Source of the DNA: an uncultured Clostridia bacterium
GTDB taxonomy: Bacteria; Bacillota; Clostridia; Christensenellales; UBA1242
Assembly: GCA_937893125.1 (NCBI GenBank)
Contig: CALBHW010000052.1
Span: 1-7,542 of the forward strand
DNA length: 7,542 nt
Reading direction: 5' to 3'
Shown here: piece by piece, positions 1 through 5,526 of the stretch
How the letters are laid out: each line of letters starts with the position of its first letter
Numbering within the stretch: the stretch's first letter is position 1
Notes under the pieces: model-generated
Told to the model about the DNA's origin: nothing
The model's input: the letters and a program-made list of their open reading frames with translations, nothing else
Database searches by the model: none
Position numbers and translations under genes: made by a program

Positions 1-22
1 TAATTTATATTATCGGAAGTTG

Positions 23-140
23 AGTCGGGGTGCTTGCACACCAGCGAGACTGATGTTTATTCAAACTAGTGATGCCACAACTTGTTGTGGATTTGCGTTA
101 AGCAAATTGATTTGCGAACAAAGAGAGCAAAGCAACATCA
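23..140. other. GC-richer hairpin-rich island, possible structured RNA or repeat remnant
   Basis: This stretch is clearly richer in G+C than the AT-rich DNA after it and is dense in short inverted repeats. AGTC (23-26) pairs with GACT (48-51) around GGTG/CACC (29-32 with 39-42). CCACAA-CTTG-TTGTGG forms a hairpin at 75-90. GCAAAT at 102-107 can pair either with ATTTGC at 91-96 or with ATTTGC at 110-115. TGATGTT (51-57) pairs with AACATCA (134-140) and encloses the last two. One frame is open from the window edge to a stop at 143-145, but its translation matches no family I recognise. It could be a small RNA, a repeat copy or the end of an upstream gene; the left edge of the window prevents a decision. 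Confidence 0.3.
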
Positions 141-220
141 CATAGTTTATATTATTTTGAATATCAAATTTTTTGTTTAAAATATCTTGTAAAAGTTGTT
201 TTTTATGTTTTTAGAAAATT

Positions 221-254
221 AAAGCAAGTGTGTTTTGTGCTCACTTGTTTTTTT
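221..254 (+). terminator. Probable rho-independent terminator of an upstream transcript
   Basis: AAAGCAAGTG (221-230) pairs with CACTTGTTTT (242-251), including one G-U pair, around an 11-nt loop, and the right arm runs into seven T residues (248-254). The core CAAGTG/CACTTG stem is only 6 bp, so this is a moderate terminator. It faces the plus strand and would end whatever transcript enters from the left, separating it from the str operon promoter at 451. Confidence 0.5.
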
Positions 255-450
255 ATTGATAAAATTTTTTAGATTATAAATGCGAGCATTATGTTTAGGG
301 TTGGCAAAAATGAACGTGAAGTGACAAATTGTTTTTTGTTAGATTTTGATAAAGAACATTTGTAAGAGGGACTTTTTCTGCTAGCGTTTTATTCTGAAGT
401 ATTACTAAAAAATTCTTTTAAAATTTCTCATCAAAAAGGGGAAATATCCA
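255..450. other. AT-rich intergenic stretch without a recognisable gene
   Basis: No convincing coding region, RNA gene or promoter is seen here on either strand. Small frames such as the four-codon ATG frame at 310 are too short to mean anything. The 10-mer TGACAAATTG occurs at 322-331 and again at 452-461, where it overlaps the -35 box of the str promoter, but no matching -10 box is visible for the first copy. The usual upstream neighbours of rpsL (rpoC, an L7Ae-like gene) are not present in this window. Confidence 0.5.
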
Positions 451-479
451 TTGACAAATTGGGAAAGATTTGGTATATT
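451..479 (+). promoter_or_regulatory. Strong promoter of the str operon
   Basis: A consensus -35 box TTGACA (451-456) is followed after exactly 17 bp by TATATT (474-479), preceded by TGG (471-473), which makes an extended -10. Transcription should start near 485-488, giving a leader of about 200 nt before the rpsL start codon. The strength fits housekeeping control of rpsL-rpsG-fusA. Both boxes and the spacing are read directly; the start site is inferred. Confidence 0.82.
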
Positions 480-490
480 ATTTTCGTTGT

Positions 491-643
491 ATGCTGTTAG
501 CAGTGTGCAATGCAGTTTATTTGTTTGGAACGCAAAATAAATTGTTCTTGGCAAGGAGATATTCTTTGCAAAATCCGAAAGTTTTATTATTTGTGGTTTT
601 CTCACGCAAATGTTTAAAATTTTCAAAATTTAGCGAAAAATGA
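491..643 (+). CDS. Speculative 50-residue leader reading frame upstream of rpsL
   Basis: An ATG about five bases after the expected transcription start opens a 50-codon frame ending at TGA 641-643. No Shine-Dalgarno site precedes the ATG, so it would be translated almost leaderless. Inside it AAGGAG (553-558) stands 7 nt before TTG 566, which would give a 25-residue peptide (starting MQNPKVLLFVVFS) to the same stop. That AAGGAG lies in a possible hairpin (551-569, GCAAGGAG with TTCTTTGC, two G-U pairs). The stop overlaps an ATG (640-642) as ATGA, and that ATG is in frame with rpsL. The product is hydrophobic and basic, resembles nothing I recognise, and its codon use is unlike the str genes. 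A chance frame in AT-rich DNA is the simpler explanation. Confidence 0.15.
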   Translation: MLLAVCNAVYLFGTQNKLFLARRYSLQNPKVLLFVVFSRKCLKFSKFSEK

Positions 644-676
644 CTAGTTGCAATCATTTTTCAAACAAAAATTTTA

Positions 677-687
677 GGGAGGAAATT
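677..687 (+). promoter_or_regulatory. Ribosome binding site that fixes the rpsL start
   Basis: GGGAGG (677-682) lies five bases before ATG 688. This strong site, together with the family-typical N-terminus MPTINQLVR, sets the start at 688. The in-frame ATG at 640 would add 16 residues not found in S12 proteins and would make the Shine-Dalgarno site part of the coding sequence. Confidence 0.88.
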
Positions 688-1059
688 ATGCCTACAATCA
701 ATCAGTTAGTAAGGCACGGTAGAGCCAAACAAACAAAAAAGTCTAAAACACCTATTTTGGACCAAAATCCACAAAAAAGAGGCGTTTGTTTGTCTGTTAC
801 AACCACTTCGCCAAAGAAACCTAACTCTGCTTTAAGAAAAATTGCAAGGGTTAAACTTTCTAACGGTCAAGAAGGTACAACTTACATCCCAGGTGAAGGA
901 CACAATTTGCAAGAGCACAGTGTTGTTCTTATCCGTGGCGGAAAAGTTAAGGATTTACCAGGTGTTAGATACCACATTATTCGTGGTACATTAGATGCTG
1001 CTGGCGTTGCAAAACGTAAACAAGCAAGGTCTAAGTACGGCGCAAAGAAAGCGAAGTAA
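688..1059 (+). CDS. rpsL: 30S ribosomal protein S12
   Basis: This 123-residue protein is S12, a small-subunit protein at the decoding centre that contributes to codon-anticodon checking and is the classical site of streptomycin-resistance mutations. It begins MPTINQLVR, has the PKKPNSALRK block (residues 42-51), GEGHNLQEHS (69-78) and GGKVKDLPGVRYH (84-96), and ends with the basic RKQARSKYGAKK tail. Length is typical for the family (E. coli 124). The streptomycin-sensitivity lysines K43 and K88 are both present, so no resistance change is seen there. D89 is the residue methylthiolated by RimO in E. coli. Before PKKP the common CTRV is CLSV here (34-37), a small local departure. It is the first gene of the str operon, followed by rpsG after 142 nt. 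Confidence 0.97.
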   Translation: MPTINQLVRHGRAKQTKKSKTPILDQNPQKRGVCLSVTTTSPKKPNSALRKIARVKLSNGQEGTTYIPGEGHNLQEHSVVLIRGGKVKDLPGVRYHIIRGTLDAAGVAKRKQARSKYGAKKAK

Positions 1060-1083
1060 TTAAGAACAATTTATTTCACTTAA

Positions 1084-1117
1084 ACCTTTATTAAAGGTGT
1101 TTTTAGGGTAACCTAAA
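1084..1117 (+). promoter_or_regulatory. Two tandem small hairpins between rpsL and rpsG
   Basis: ACCTTT-ATT-AAAGGT (1084-1098) is followed by a short T-rich stretch and then by TTTAGG-GTAA-CCTAAA (1102-1117), a 6-bp stem capped by a GUAA (GNRA-type) tetraloop. In E. coli the rpsL-rpsG spacer carries the S7 autoregulatory site, so a comparable role or a partial attenuator is possible. No sequence match to that E. coli site is claimed. Confidence 0.3.
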
Positions 1118-1201
1118 TATTCTTTTTTCGTAAAATGCGTTGCTGTTGTGGCGCTAAATGTGAAAAAAGAAAAATTCAAACAATATAAAAGGAGAAAAAC
1201 G

Positions 1202-1675
1202 ATGTCTAGAAGAAATCGTGCAACAAAAAGAGAAGTTTTGCCAGATCCAATGTACAATTCTACTGTTGTTACTAAACTTGTTAACCAAGTTATGCTCGAC
1301 GGAAAGAAAGGTATTGCGTTTGGTATCGTTTATGGCGCTTTTGACATAATCAAAGAAAGAACTGGGGAAGATCCTATGGTCGTTTTCAACAAAGCAATCG
1401 AAAATTTGAAACCTGTTCTTGAAACCAAAGCAAGAAGAGTGGGCGGTGCAACATACCAAGTTCCTATGGAAATTAGACCTGACAGACGCCAAACTTTGGC
1501 TATTAGATGGCTTGTTTCGTTTGCAAGAAAACGCGGTGGCGAAAAAGAAATGGAGAAGAAACTTGCTAGTGAAATCTTGGATGCTTACAACAATGCTGGC
1601 GGGGCTATTAAGAAGAAAGAAGAAATGCACAGAATGGCAGAAGCCAACAAGGCGTTTGCACACTTTAAGTGGTAA
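1202..1675 (+). CDS. rpsG: 30S ribosomal protein S7
   Basis: This 157-residue protein is S7, the primary 16S rRNA 3'-domain binding protein that nucleates assembly of the 30S head and lines the E site. It shows the family landmarks MSRRNRATKREVLPDPMYNS at the N-terminus, LVNQVMLDGKKGIA (26-39), the Lys/Arg-rich RRVGGATYQVPMEIRPDRR segment near the centre, and the C-terminal block KKKEEMHRMAEANKAFAHF, closing with KW. Length matches the family (about 156). The start is set by AAAAGGAG (1187-1194), 7 nt before ATG 1202, and by the conserved N-terminus; a longer frame from GTG 1148 lacks family similarity. It lies 12 nt upstream of fusA and is almost certainly co-transcribed with it. Confidence 0.97.
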   Translation: MSRRNRATKREVLPDPMYNSTVVTKLVNQVMLDGKKGIAFGIVYGAFDIIKERTGEDPMVVFNKAIENLKPVLETKARRVGGATYQVPMEIRPDRRQTLAIRWLVSFARKRGGEKEMEKKLASEILDAYNNAGGAIKKKEEMHRMAEANKAFAHFKW

Positions 1676-1687
1676 AAAGGAGAAAAT

Positions 1688-3766
1688 ATGCCAAGAAAAT
1701 ATCCTATCGAAGTATATAGAAATATCGGTATTATGGCGCATATCGATGCGGGTAAAACCACTACTACCGAAAGAATTTTGTTCTACACTGGTAGAACACA
1801 TAAAATAGGCGAAGTGCACGAAGGTGCTGCGACTATGGACTGGATGGCACAAGAACAAGAAAGAGGTATCACTATTACTTCCGCTTGTACAACTGCTATT
1901 TGGAGAGATCATTGTATCAATATTATTGACACCCCAGGACACGTGGACTTTACGGTCGAAGTCGAAAGAAGTTTGAAAGTTCTTGACGGCGCGGTTGCTG
2001 TTTTCTGCGCGAGAGGCGGTGTTCAACCACAATCAGAGACTGTTTGGCGTCAAGCGGACAAATACAAAGTCCCAAGAATTGCATATGTCAACAAAATGGA
2101 TAGAGACGATGCTAACTTCTTCAGAGTTATCCAAATGATGAAGGATAGGCTTCATGCTCATCCTGTTCCTATCCAACTCCCAATAGGTCAAGATACAACA
2201 TTTAGAGGTATTATCGACCTTGTTGAAATGGATTCGGTCGTTTATAAAGATGACCTTGGAAAAGAAATGGTCGTTGGACCAATCCCAGAAGAATTTATGG
2301 CTGATGCTCAAAAGTATCATGACCAACTTGTCGAAGCAGTTGCAGAACAAGACGATGCTTTGCTTGAAAAATTCTTTGCTGGCGAAGAAATTACAGTCGA
2401 TGAACTTAAAGCAGGAATCAGAAAGGCAACCGTTGGATTGCACATTACACCTGTTCTTTGCGGAAGTTCGTTCAAAAATAAAGGTGTTCAAAAATTGCTT
2501 GATGCTATTGTTGATTACCTTCCAAGCCCTGTTGATATCGACAACGTTGTCGGAACAAAGCTTGATGGCGTAACCGAAGAAGACAGAAAACCAGACGATA
2601 AGGCGCCTTTCTCGGGACTTGCTTTCAAAGTCGCGACTGACCCATTCGTTGGTAAAATCACATATTTCAGAATTTACTCTGGTACGCTTAAAGCGGGTTC
2701 GTATGTTCTAAATCCTACTAAGGATACAAAAGAAAGAATTGGTAGACTTCTTAGAATGCACGCAAATCACAGAGAAGACCTTGAAGAAGCGTACGCGGGC
2801 GACATTGTTGCTATTGTTGGGTTGAAAGATACTACAACTGGTAATACATTGTGCGACCCTGACCATCCAATTGTGCTCGAAAGTATGGAATTTCCAGAGC
2901 CTGTTATTAACATTGCTATCGAACCAACCACAAAACAAGCGCAAGAAAAGATGGTTAATGCTCTTATCAAACTTGCTGAAGAGGACCCAACTTTCAAAAC
3001 TTGGACAGACCAAGAAAGTGGACAAACCATTATTGCTGGTATGGGCGAACTTCACCTTGACATTATCGTTGACAGATTGAAGAGAGAATTTAAAGTTGAT
3101 GTTAATGTTGGTAGACCACAAGTTAGTTACAGAGAAACAATTAGAAAAACAGTTGAAGCCGAAGGAAAGTACATCAGACAAACTGGTGGTCACGGACAAT
3201 ATGGTCATGCTGTTATTAAACTTGAACCTCTTGAACCTGGTAAGGGATATGAATTTGTCGACAAAATTGTCGGTGGCGTTATTCCTAAAGAATATATCCC
3301 AGCAATTAACGCTGGTATTCAAGAAGCAATGAAAAATGGTGTTTTGGCTGGTTACGAGACTGTCGATTTGAGAGCAACTTTGTTCTTTGGATCATATCAC
3401 GATGTCGACTCGTCAGAAATGGCGTTTAAGATTGCTGGTTCGATGGCTTTCAAAGAAGGCGCAAAGAAAGCAGACCCTGTTTTGCTTGAACCTATTATGA
3501 AAGTTCAAGTTGAAATGCCAGATGACTACCTTGGAACAGTTATGGGTAACTTGACAAGTAGACGTGGAGTCCTTCAAGGAACAGAAACAAAGAGTGGTTC
3601 CGTTATTATCAATGCGGAAGTTCCACTTTCCGAAATGTTCGGTTATGCAACTGCACTTAGAAGTGCTACACAAGGTAGAGGTAATTTCAATATGGAATTC
3701 TCACATTATGCTGAAGTTCCAAAGAGTATCGCTGAAAAAGTTATCGGCGAGAGAAAGAAAGACTAG
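1688..3766 (+). CDS. fusA: Elongation factor G (translocase GTPase)
   Basis: This 692-residue EF-G catalyses GTP-driven translocation of tRNA and mRNA on the ribosome and, with RRF, ribosome recycling. The G domain shows the P-loop AHIDAGKT (17-24), the switch I segment RGITITSA (59-66), DTPGH (81-85) with catalytic-type His85, and NKMD (135-138). Domain II, domain III and domains IV-V follow, with the domain IV loop containing GGHGQYGH (500-507). Length is normal (690-704), and the GIMAHID/ERILFYTG context is that of EF-G rather than tetracycline-protection proteins such as TetM. AAGGAG (1677-1682) lies 5 nt before the ATG and 2-7 nt after the rpsG stop, which favours coupling with rpsG. It reads as one intact frame. 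A GC-rich four-armed element begins 28 nt after its stop codon. Confidence 0.98.
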   Translation: MPRKYPIEVYRNIGIMAHIDAGKTTTTERILFYTGRTHKIGEVHEGAATMDWMAQEQERGITITSACTTAIWRDHCINIIDTPGHVDFTVEVERSLKVLDGAVAVFCARGGVQPQSETVWRQADKYKVPRIAYVNKMDRDDANFFRVIQMMKDRLHAHPVPIQLPIGQDTTFRGIIDLVEMDSVVYKDDLGKEMVVGPIPEEFMADAQKYHDQLVEAVAEQDDALLEKFFAGEEITVDELKAGIRKATVGLHITPVLCGSSFKNKGVQKLLDAIVDYLPSPVDIDNVVGTKLDGVTEEDRKPDDKAPFSGLAFKVATDPFVGKITYFRIYSGTLKAGSYVLNPTKDTKERIGRLLRMHANHREDLEEAYAGDIVAIVGLKDTTTGNTLCDPDHPIVLESMEFPEPVINIAIEPTTKQAQEKMVNALIKLAEEDPTFKTWTDQESGQTIIAGMGELHLDIIVDRLKREFKVDVNVGRPQVSYRETIRKTVEAEGKYIRQTGGHGQYGHAVIKLEPLEPGKGYEFVDKIVGGVIPKEYIPAINAGIQEAMKNGVLAGYETVDLRATLFFGSYHDVDSSEMAFKIAGSMAFKEGAKKADPVLLEPIMKVQVEMPDDYLGTVMGNLTSRRGVLQGTETKSGSVIINAEVPLSEMFGYATALRSATQGRGNFNMEFSHYAEVPKSIAEKVIGERKKD

Positions 3767-3793
3767 TTAGTTTGTAAAAAAAAGAATGAAGAG

Positions 3794-3896
3794 ACGGCGG
3801 GAGCGAAGCCCCTTGGAGTTTTTGCTAAAACTCCAAGTCGAGCCGAACGGCTCGAGTTTTGCGGAAGTCTCCGCAAAACTGGGCTTCGCCCCGCGT
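3794..3896. repeat. Four-way-junction palindromic element between fusA and tuf
   Basis: About 103 nt (59% G+C, in strongly AT-rich flanks) are almost entirely self-complementary as four stems meeting at one point. The outer stem joins 3797-3811 to 3881-3894 (14 bp with A3802 bulged) and may extend to 3794/3896. Arm 1 is CTTGGAGTTTT (3812-3822) with 3827-3837, 11 bp, loop TGCT. Arm 2 is TCGAGCC (3838-3844) with 3849-3855, 7 bp, loop GAAC. Arm 3 is GTTTTGCGGA (3856-3865) with 3870-3879, 10 bp, loop AGTC. T3880 is the only unpaired junction base. Every pairing is read from the sequence. Candidate roles are an intergenic repeat or MITE-like element, an RNA structure ending or protecting the fusA transcript, or a cruciform. 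It is not a tRNA. Confidence 0.85.
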
Positions 3897-4023
3897 AGTT
3901 CCGTTTTTAAACCGTTTTTTAAACGATTATTGCACAAAAGATTGAAAGGTTTTATTAAAATCATAAAATTTTGTGTATACAAGAATTGTCGAAAACTTAT
4001 TTTAAAAAAGAAACGAAATTTGT

Positions 4024-4051
4024 TTGACACTTTTTTAAAAACAAGTATAAT
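4024..4051 (+). promoter_or_regulatory. Consensus promoter of tuf
   Basis: TTGACA (4024-4029) and TATAAT (4046-4051) are both perfect consensus boxes, separated by 16 bp. The transcript should start near 4058 and have a leader of about 50 nt. That leader includes the inverted repeat TTAATT-GAAAT-AATTAA (4063-4079) and the Shine-Dalgarno AGGAGG (4091-4096), 11 nt before the ATG. tuf can therefore be made independently of rpsL-rpsG-fusA, though read-through from fusA is not excluded. Confidence 0.88.
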
Positions 4052-4107
4052 TATGCTTGATGTTAATTGAAATAATTAAATCATAAATTTAGGAGGAAAG
4101 ATTTTTT

Positions 4108-5310
4108 ATGGCAAAAGCAAAATTTGACAGAAGCAAGCCACACGTCAACATCGGTACAATCGGACACGTTGACCATGGTAAGACAACCTTGACAGCCGCT
4201 ATCACAATGTGGTGCGCAGCAAAGGGTTGGGCTGAAAAAATGAAATATGAGGATATCGATAAGGCTCCAGAAGAAAGAGCTAGAGGTATCACAATCAACA
4301 CATCACACGTTGAATATCAAACAGCAAAGAGACACTATGCTCACGTAGACTGCCCAGGACACGCAGACTATGTTAAGAACATGATTACTGGTGCTGCTCA
4401 AATGGACGGCGCTATCCTTGTTGTTGCTGCAACAGATGGCCCAATGCCTCAAACAAGAGAACATATTCTTCTTGCTCGCCAAGTTGGTGTTCCTTATATC
4501 GTAGTCTTTATGAATAAGGTCGACCAAGTTGACGATCCAGAACTTCTTGAACTTGTTGAAATGGACATTAGAGACCTTCTTACTGAGTATGGTTTCCCAG
4601 GAGACACAACTCCAATCATCAAAGGTTCTGCTTTGAAAGCTCTTGAAGCGGCTCAAGCAGGTCACCCAGATGACCCAGCATGCAAGTGCATCGAAGAACT
4701 CCTTGACGCTGTCGATAGTTTCATCCCAGAGCCAAAGAGAGCTACAGATCAACCATTCCTTATGCCTGTTGAAGACGTCTTTACAATTACAGGACGTGGA
4801 ACAGTTGCTACTGGTAGAGTTGAAAGAGGTGTCTGCAAAGTTGGTGACACAGTTTCTATCGTTGGTATGGGTTCTAACAAGCAAAGCGTCATCACAGGCG
4901 TTGAAATGTTCAGAAAACTTCTTGACGAAGCTCAAGCAGGGGACAACATTGGTGTTCTTCTTCGTGGTATTAACAGAACTGATATTGAAAGAGGTCAAGT
5001 CCTTTGCAAACCAAATTCAATTCACCCACATACAAAATTTACAGCACAAGTTTATGTCTTGAAGAAAGAAGAAGGCGGAAGACATACTCCATTCTTCAAT
5101 GGATATCGTCCACAATTCTATTTCAGAACAACAGACGTTACTGGTTCTATTGAACTTGAAAAGGGTGTTGAAATGGTTATGCCTGGCGACAATGTCAAAA
5201 TGACTATCACTCTTATCACGCCTATCGCTATTGAACAAGGACTTAGATTTGCTATCCGTGAAGGTGGCAGAACAGTCGGTTCAGGTGTTGTTTCTGAAAT
5301 TCTTGAATAA
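4108..5310 (+). CDS. tuf: Elongation factor Tu (aminoacyl-tRNA carrier GTPase)
   Basis: This 400-residue EF-Tu carries aminoacyl-tRNA to the ribosomal A site as a GTP complex in the cytoplasm. Domain I holds the P-loop GHVDHGKT (19-26), switch I ARGITIN (58-64, Thr62), DCPGH (81-85, His85 is the GTPase-activating His), NKVD (136-139) and GSAL (173-176). Domain II (about 210-300) includes the GRGTVATGRVERG block. Domain III ends with GGRTVGSGVVSEILE. Length is standard (393-400). The start fits MAKAKFDRSKPHVNIGTIGH and AGGAGG at 4091-4096. Codon choice is restricted and regular, as in highly expressed genes. It completes the classical rpsL-rpsG-fusA-tuf order but is 341 nt from fusA, behind its own promoter, and ends at a clear terminator. 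No rpsJ (S10 operon) follows; the next gene is recA. Confidence 0.98.
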   Translation: MAKAKFDRSKPHVNIGTIGHVDHGKTTLTAAITMWCAAKGWAEKMKYEDIDKAPEERARGITINTSHVEYQTAKRHYAHVDCPGHADYVKNMITGAAQMDGAILVVAATDGPMPQTREHILLARQVGVPYIVVFMNKVDQVDDPELLELVEMDIRDLLTEYGFPGDTTPIIKGSALKALEAAQAGHPDDPACKCIEELLDAVDSFIPEPKRATDQPFLMPVEDVFTITGRGTVATGRVERGVCKVGDTVSIVGMGSNKQSVITGVEMFRKLLDEAQAGDNIGVLLRGINRTDIERGQVLCKPNSIHPHTKFTAQVYVLKKEEGGRHTPFFNGYRPQFYFRTTDVTGSIELEKGVEMVMPGDNVKMTITLITPIAIEQGLRFAIREGGRTVGSGVVSEILE

Positions 5311-5347
5311 TTTTACTAAATTATTCAAATTTAGAATTAAATTTATT

Positions 5348-5382
5348 AAAATAGGCTCTCTTTATTGGGAGTCTATTTTTTT
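5348..5382 (+). terminator. Rho-independent terminator of tuf
   Basis: AAATAGGCTCTC (5349-5360) pairs with GGGAGTCTATTT (5367-5378), including two G-U pairs, around the loop TTTATT (5361-5366), and the right arm runs into a T tract to 5382. It begins about 38 nt after the tuf stop and closes the str/tuf unit, making recA a separate transcription unit. Confidence 0.88.
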
Positions 5383-5448
5383 AACAAATAAATATTAAAA
5401 TTGTTTTAAAAATATTTAAAATAAAAAATAAAAATTTTGTCAAAGTAT

Positions 5449-5478
5449 TTGGAAAAATGACGGGCGGTAGTGTATAAT
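5449..5478 (+). promoter_or_regulatory. Promoter of recA
   Basis: TATAAT (5473-5478) is a perfect -10 box lying inside the 12-bp palindrome GTATAATTATAC (5472-5483). The best -35 candidate is TTGGAA (5449-5454) with an 18-bp spacer, which is weak. The 11-mer CAAAGTATTTG occurs at 5441-5451, touching the -35, and again at 5497-5507, just after the expected start, so it may be an operator pair. No GAAC or GTTC half-site of the Firmicute LexA (DinR) box occurs between tuf and recA. Confidence 0.65.
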
Positions 5479-5487
5479 TATACTTGT

Positions 5488-5526
5488 AAAAGGGGGCAAA
5501 GTATTTGACTTTGCTTTGTGTGAAAA
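5488..5526 (+). promoter_or_regulatory. recA leader: hairpin between Shine-Dalgarno-like site and start codon
   Basis: The only Shine-Dalgarno-like sequence is AAAAGGGGG (5488-5496), ending 30 nt before ATG 5527, too far for normal use. Between them GCAAAGT (5496-5502) pairs perfectly with ACTTTGC (5508-5514) around ATTTG. If folded, the hairpin leaves 12 nt between the site and the ATG. In-frame stops at 5506 and 5521 exclude an earlier start. The pairing is read directly; the effect on translation is inference. Confidence 0.5.

Noticed and set aside
405..626. 73-codon open frame on the minus strand in the str leader
   Set aside because: It begins with TTG without a ribosome binding site, crosses the str promoter in antisense and resembles no protein family.
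640..687. In-frame 16-residue N-terminal extension of rpsL from ATG 640
   Set aside because: No ribosome binding site precedes it, the extension is not part of S12 proteins, and it would contain the strong site used for ATG 688.
1148..1201. 18-residue extension of rpsG from GTG 1148
   Set aside because: S7 starts at MSRRNRATKRE with AAAAGGAG in front of ATG 1202; the extension is AT-rich spacer sequence containing that site.
1154..2032. Long minus-strand open frame across rpsG and the start of fusA
   Set aside because: It is antisense to two certain genes, rich in Ser, Phe, His and Asn as shadow frames are, and matches no family.
3794..3896. Cloverleaf shape interpreted as a tRNA gene
   Set aside because: Stem lengths (14, 11, 7, 10 bp), 4-nt loops in all arms, and the lack of a T-loop motif, 7-nt anticodon loop and CCA end rule out a tRNA.
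3786..4070. 94-codon plus-strand frame and an overlapping minus-strand frame between fusA and tuf
   Set aside because: Both run through the self-complementary element and the tuf promoter, have no Shine-Dalgarno site, and are open on both strands because the DNA is palindromic.
688..5310. Possible resistance changes in S12, EF-G or EF-Tu
   Set aside because: S12 K43 and K88 are present and the GTPase motifs of both factors are intact; nothing in the sequence supports a resistance call.
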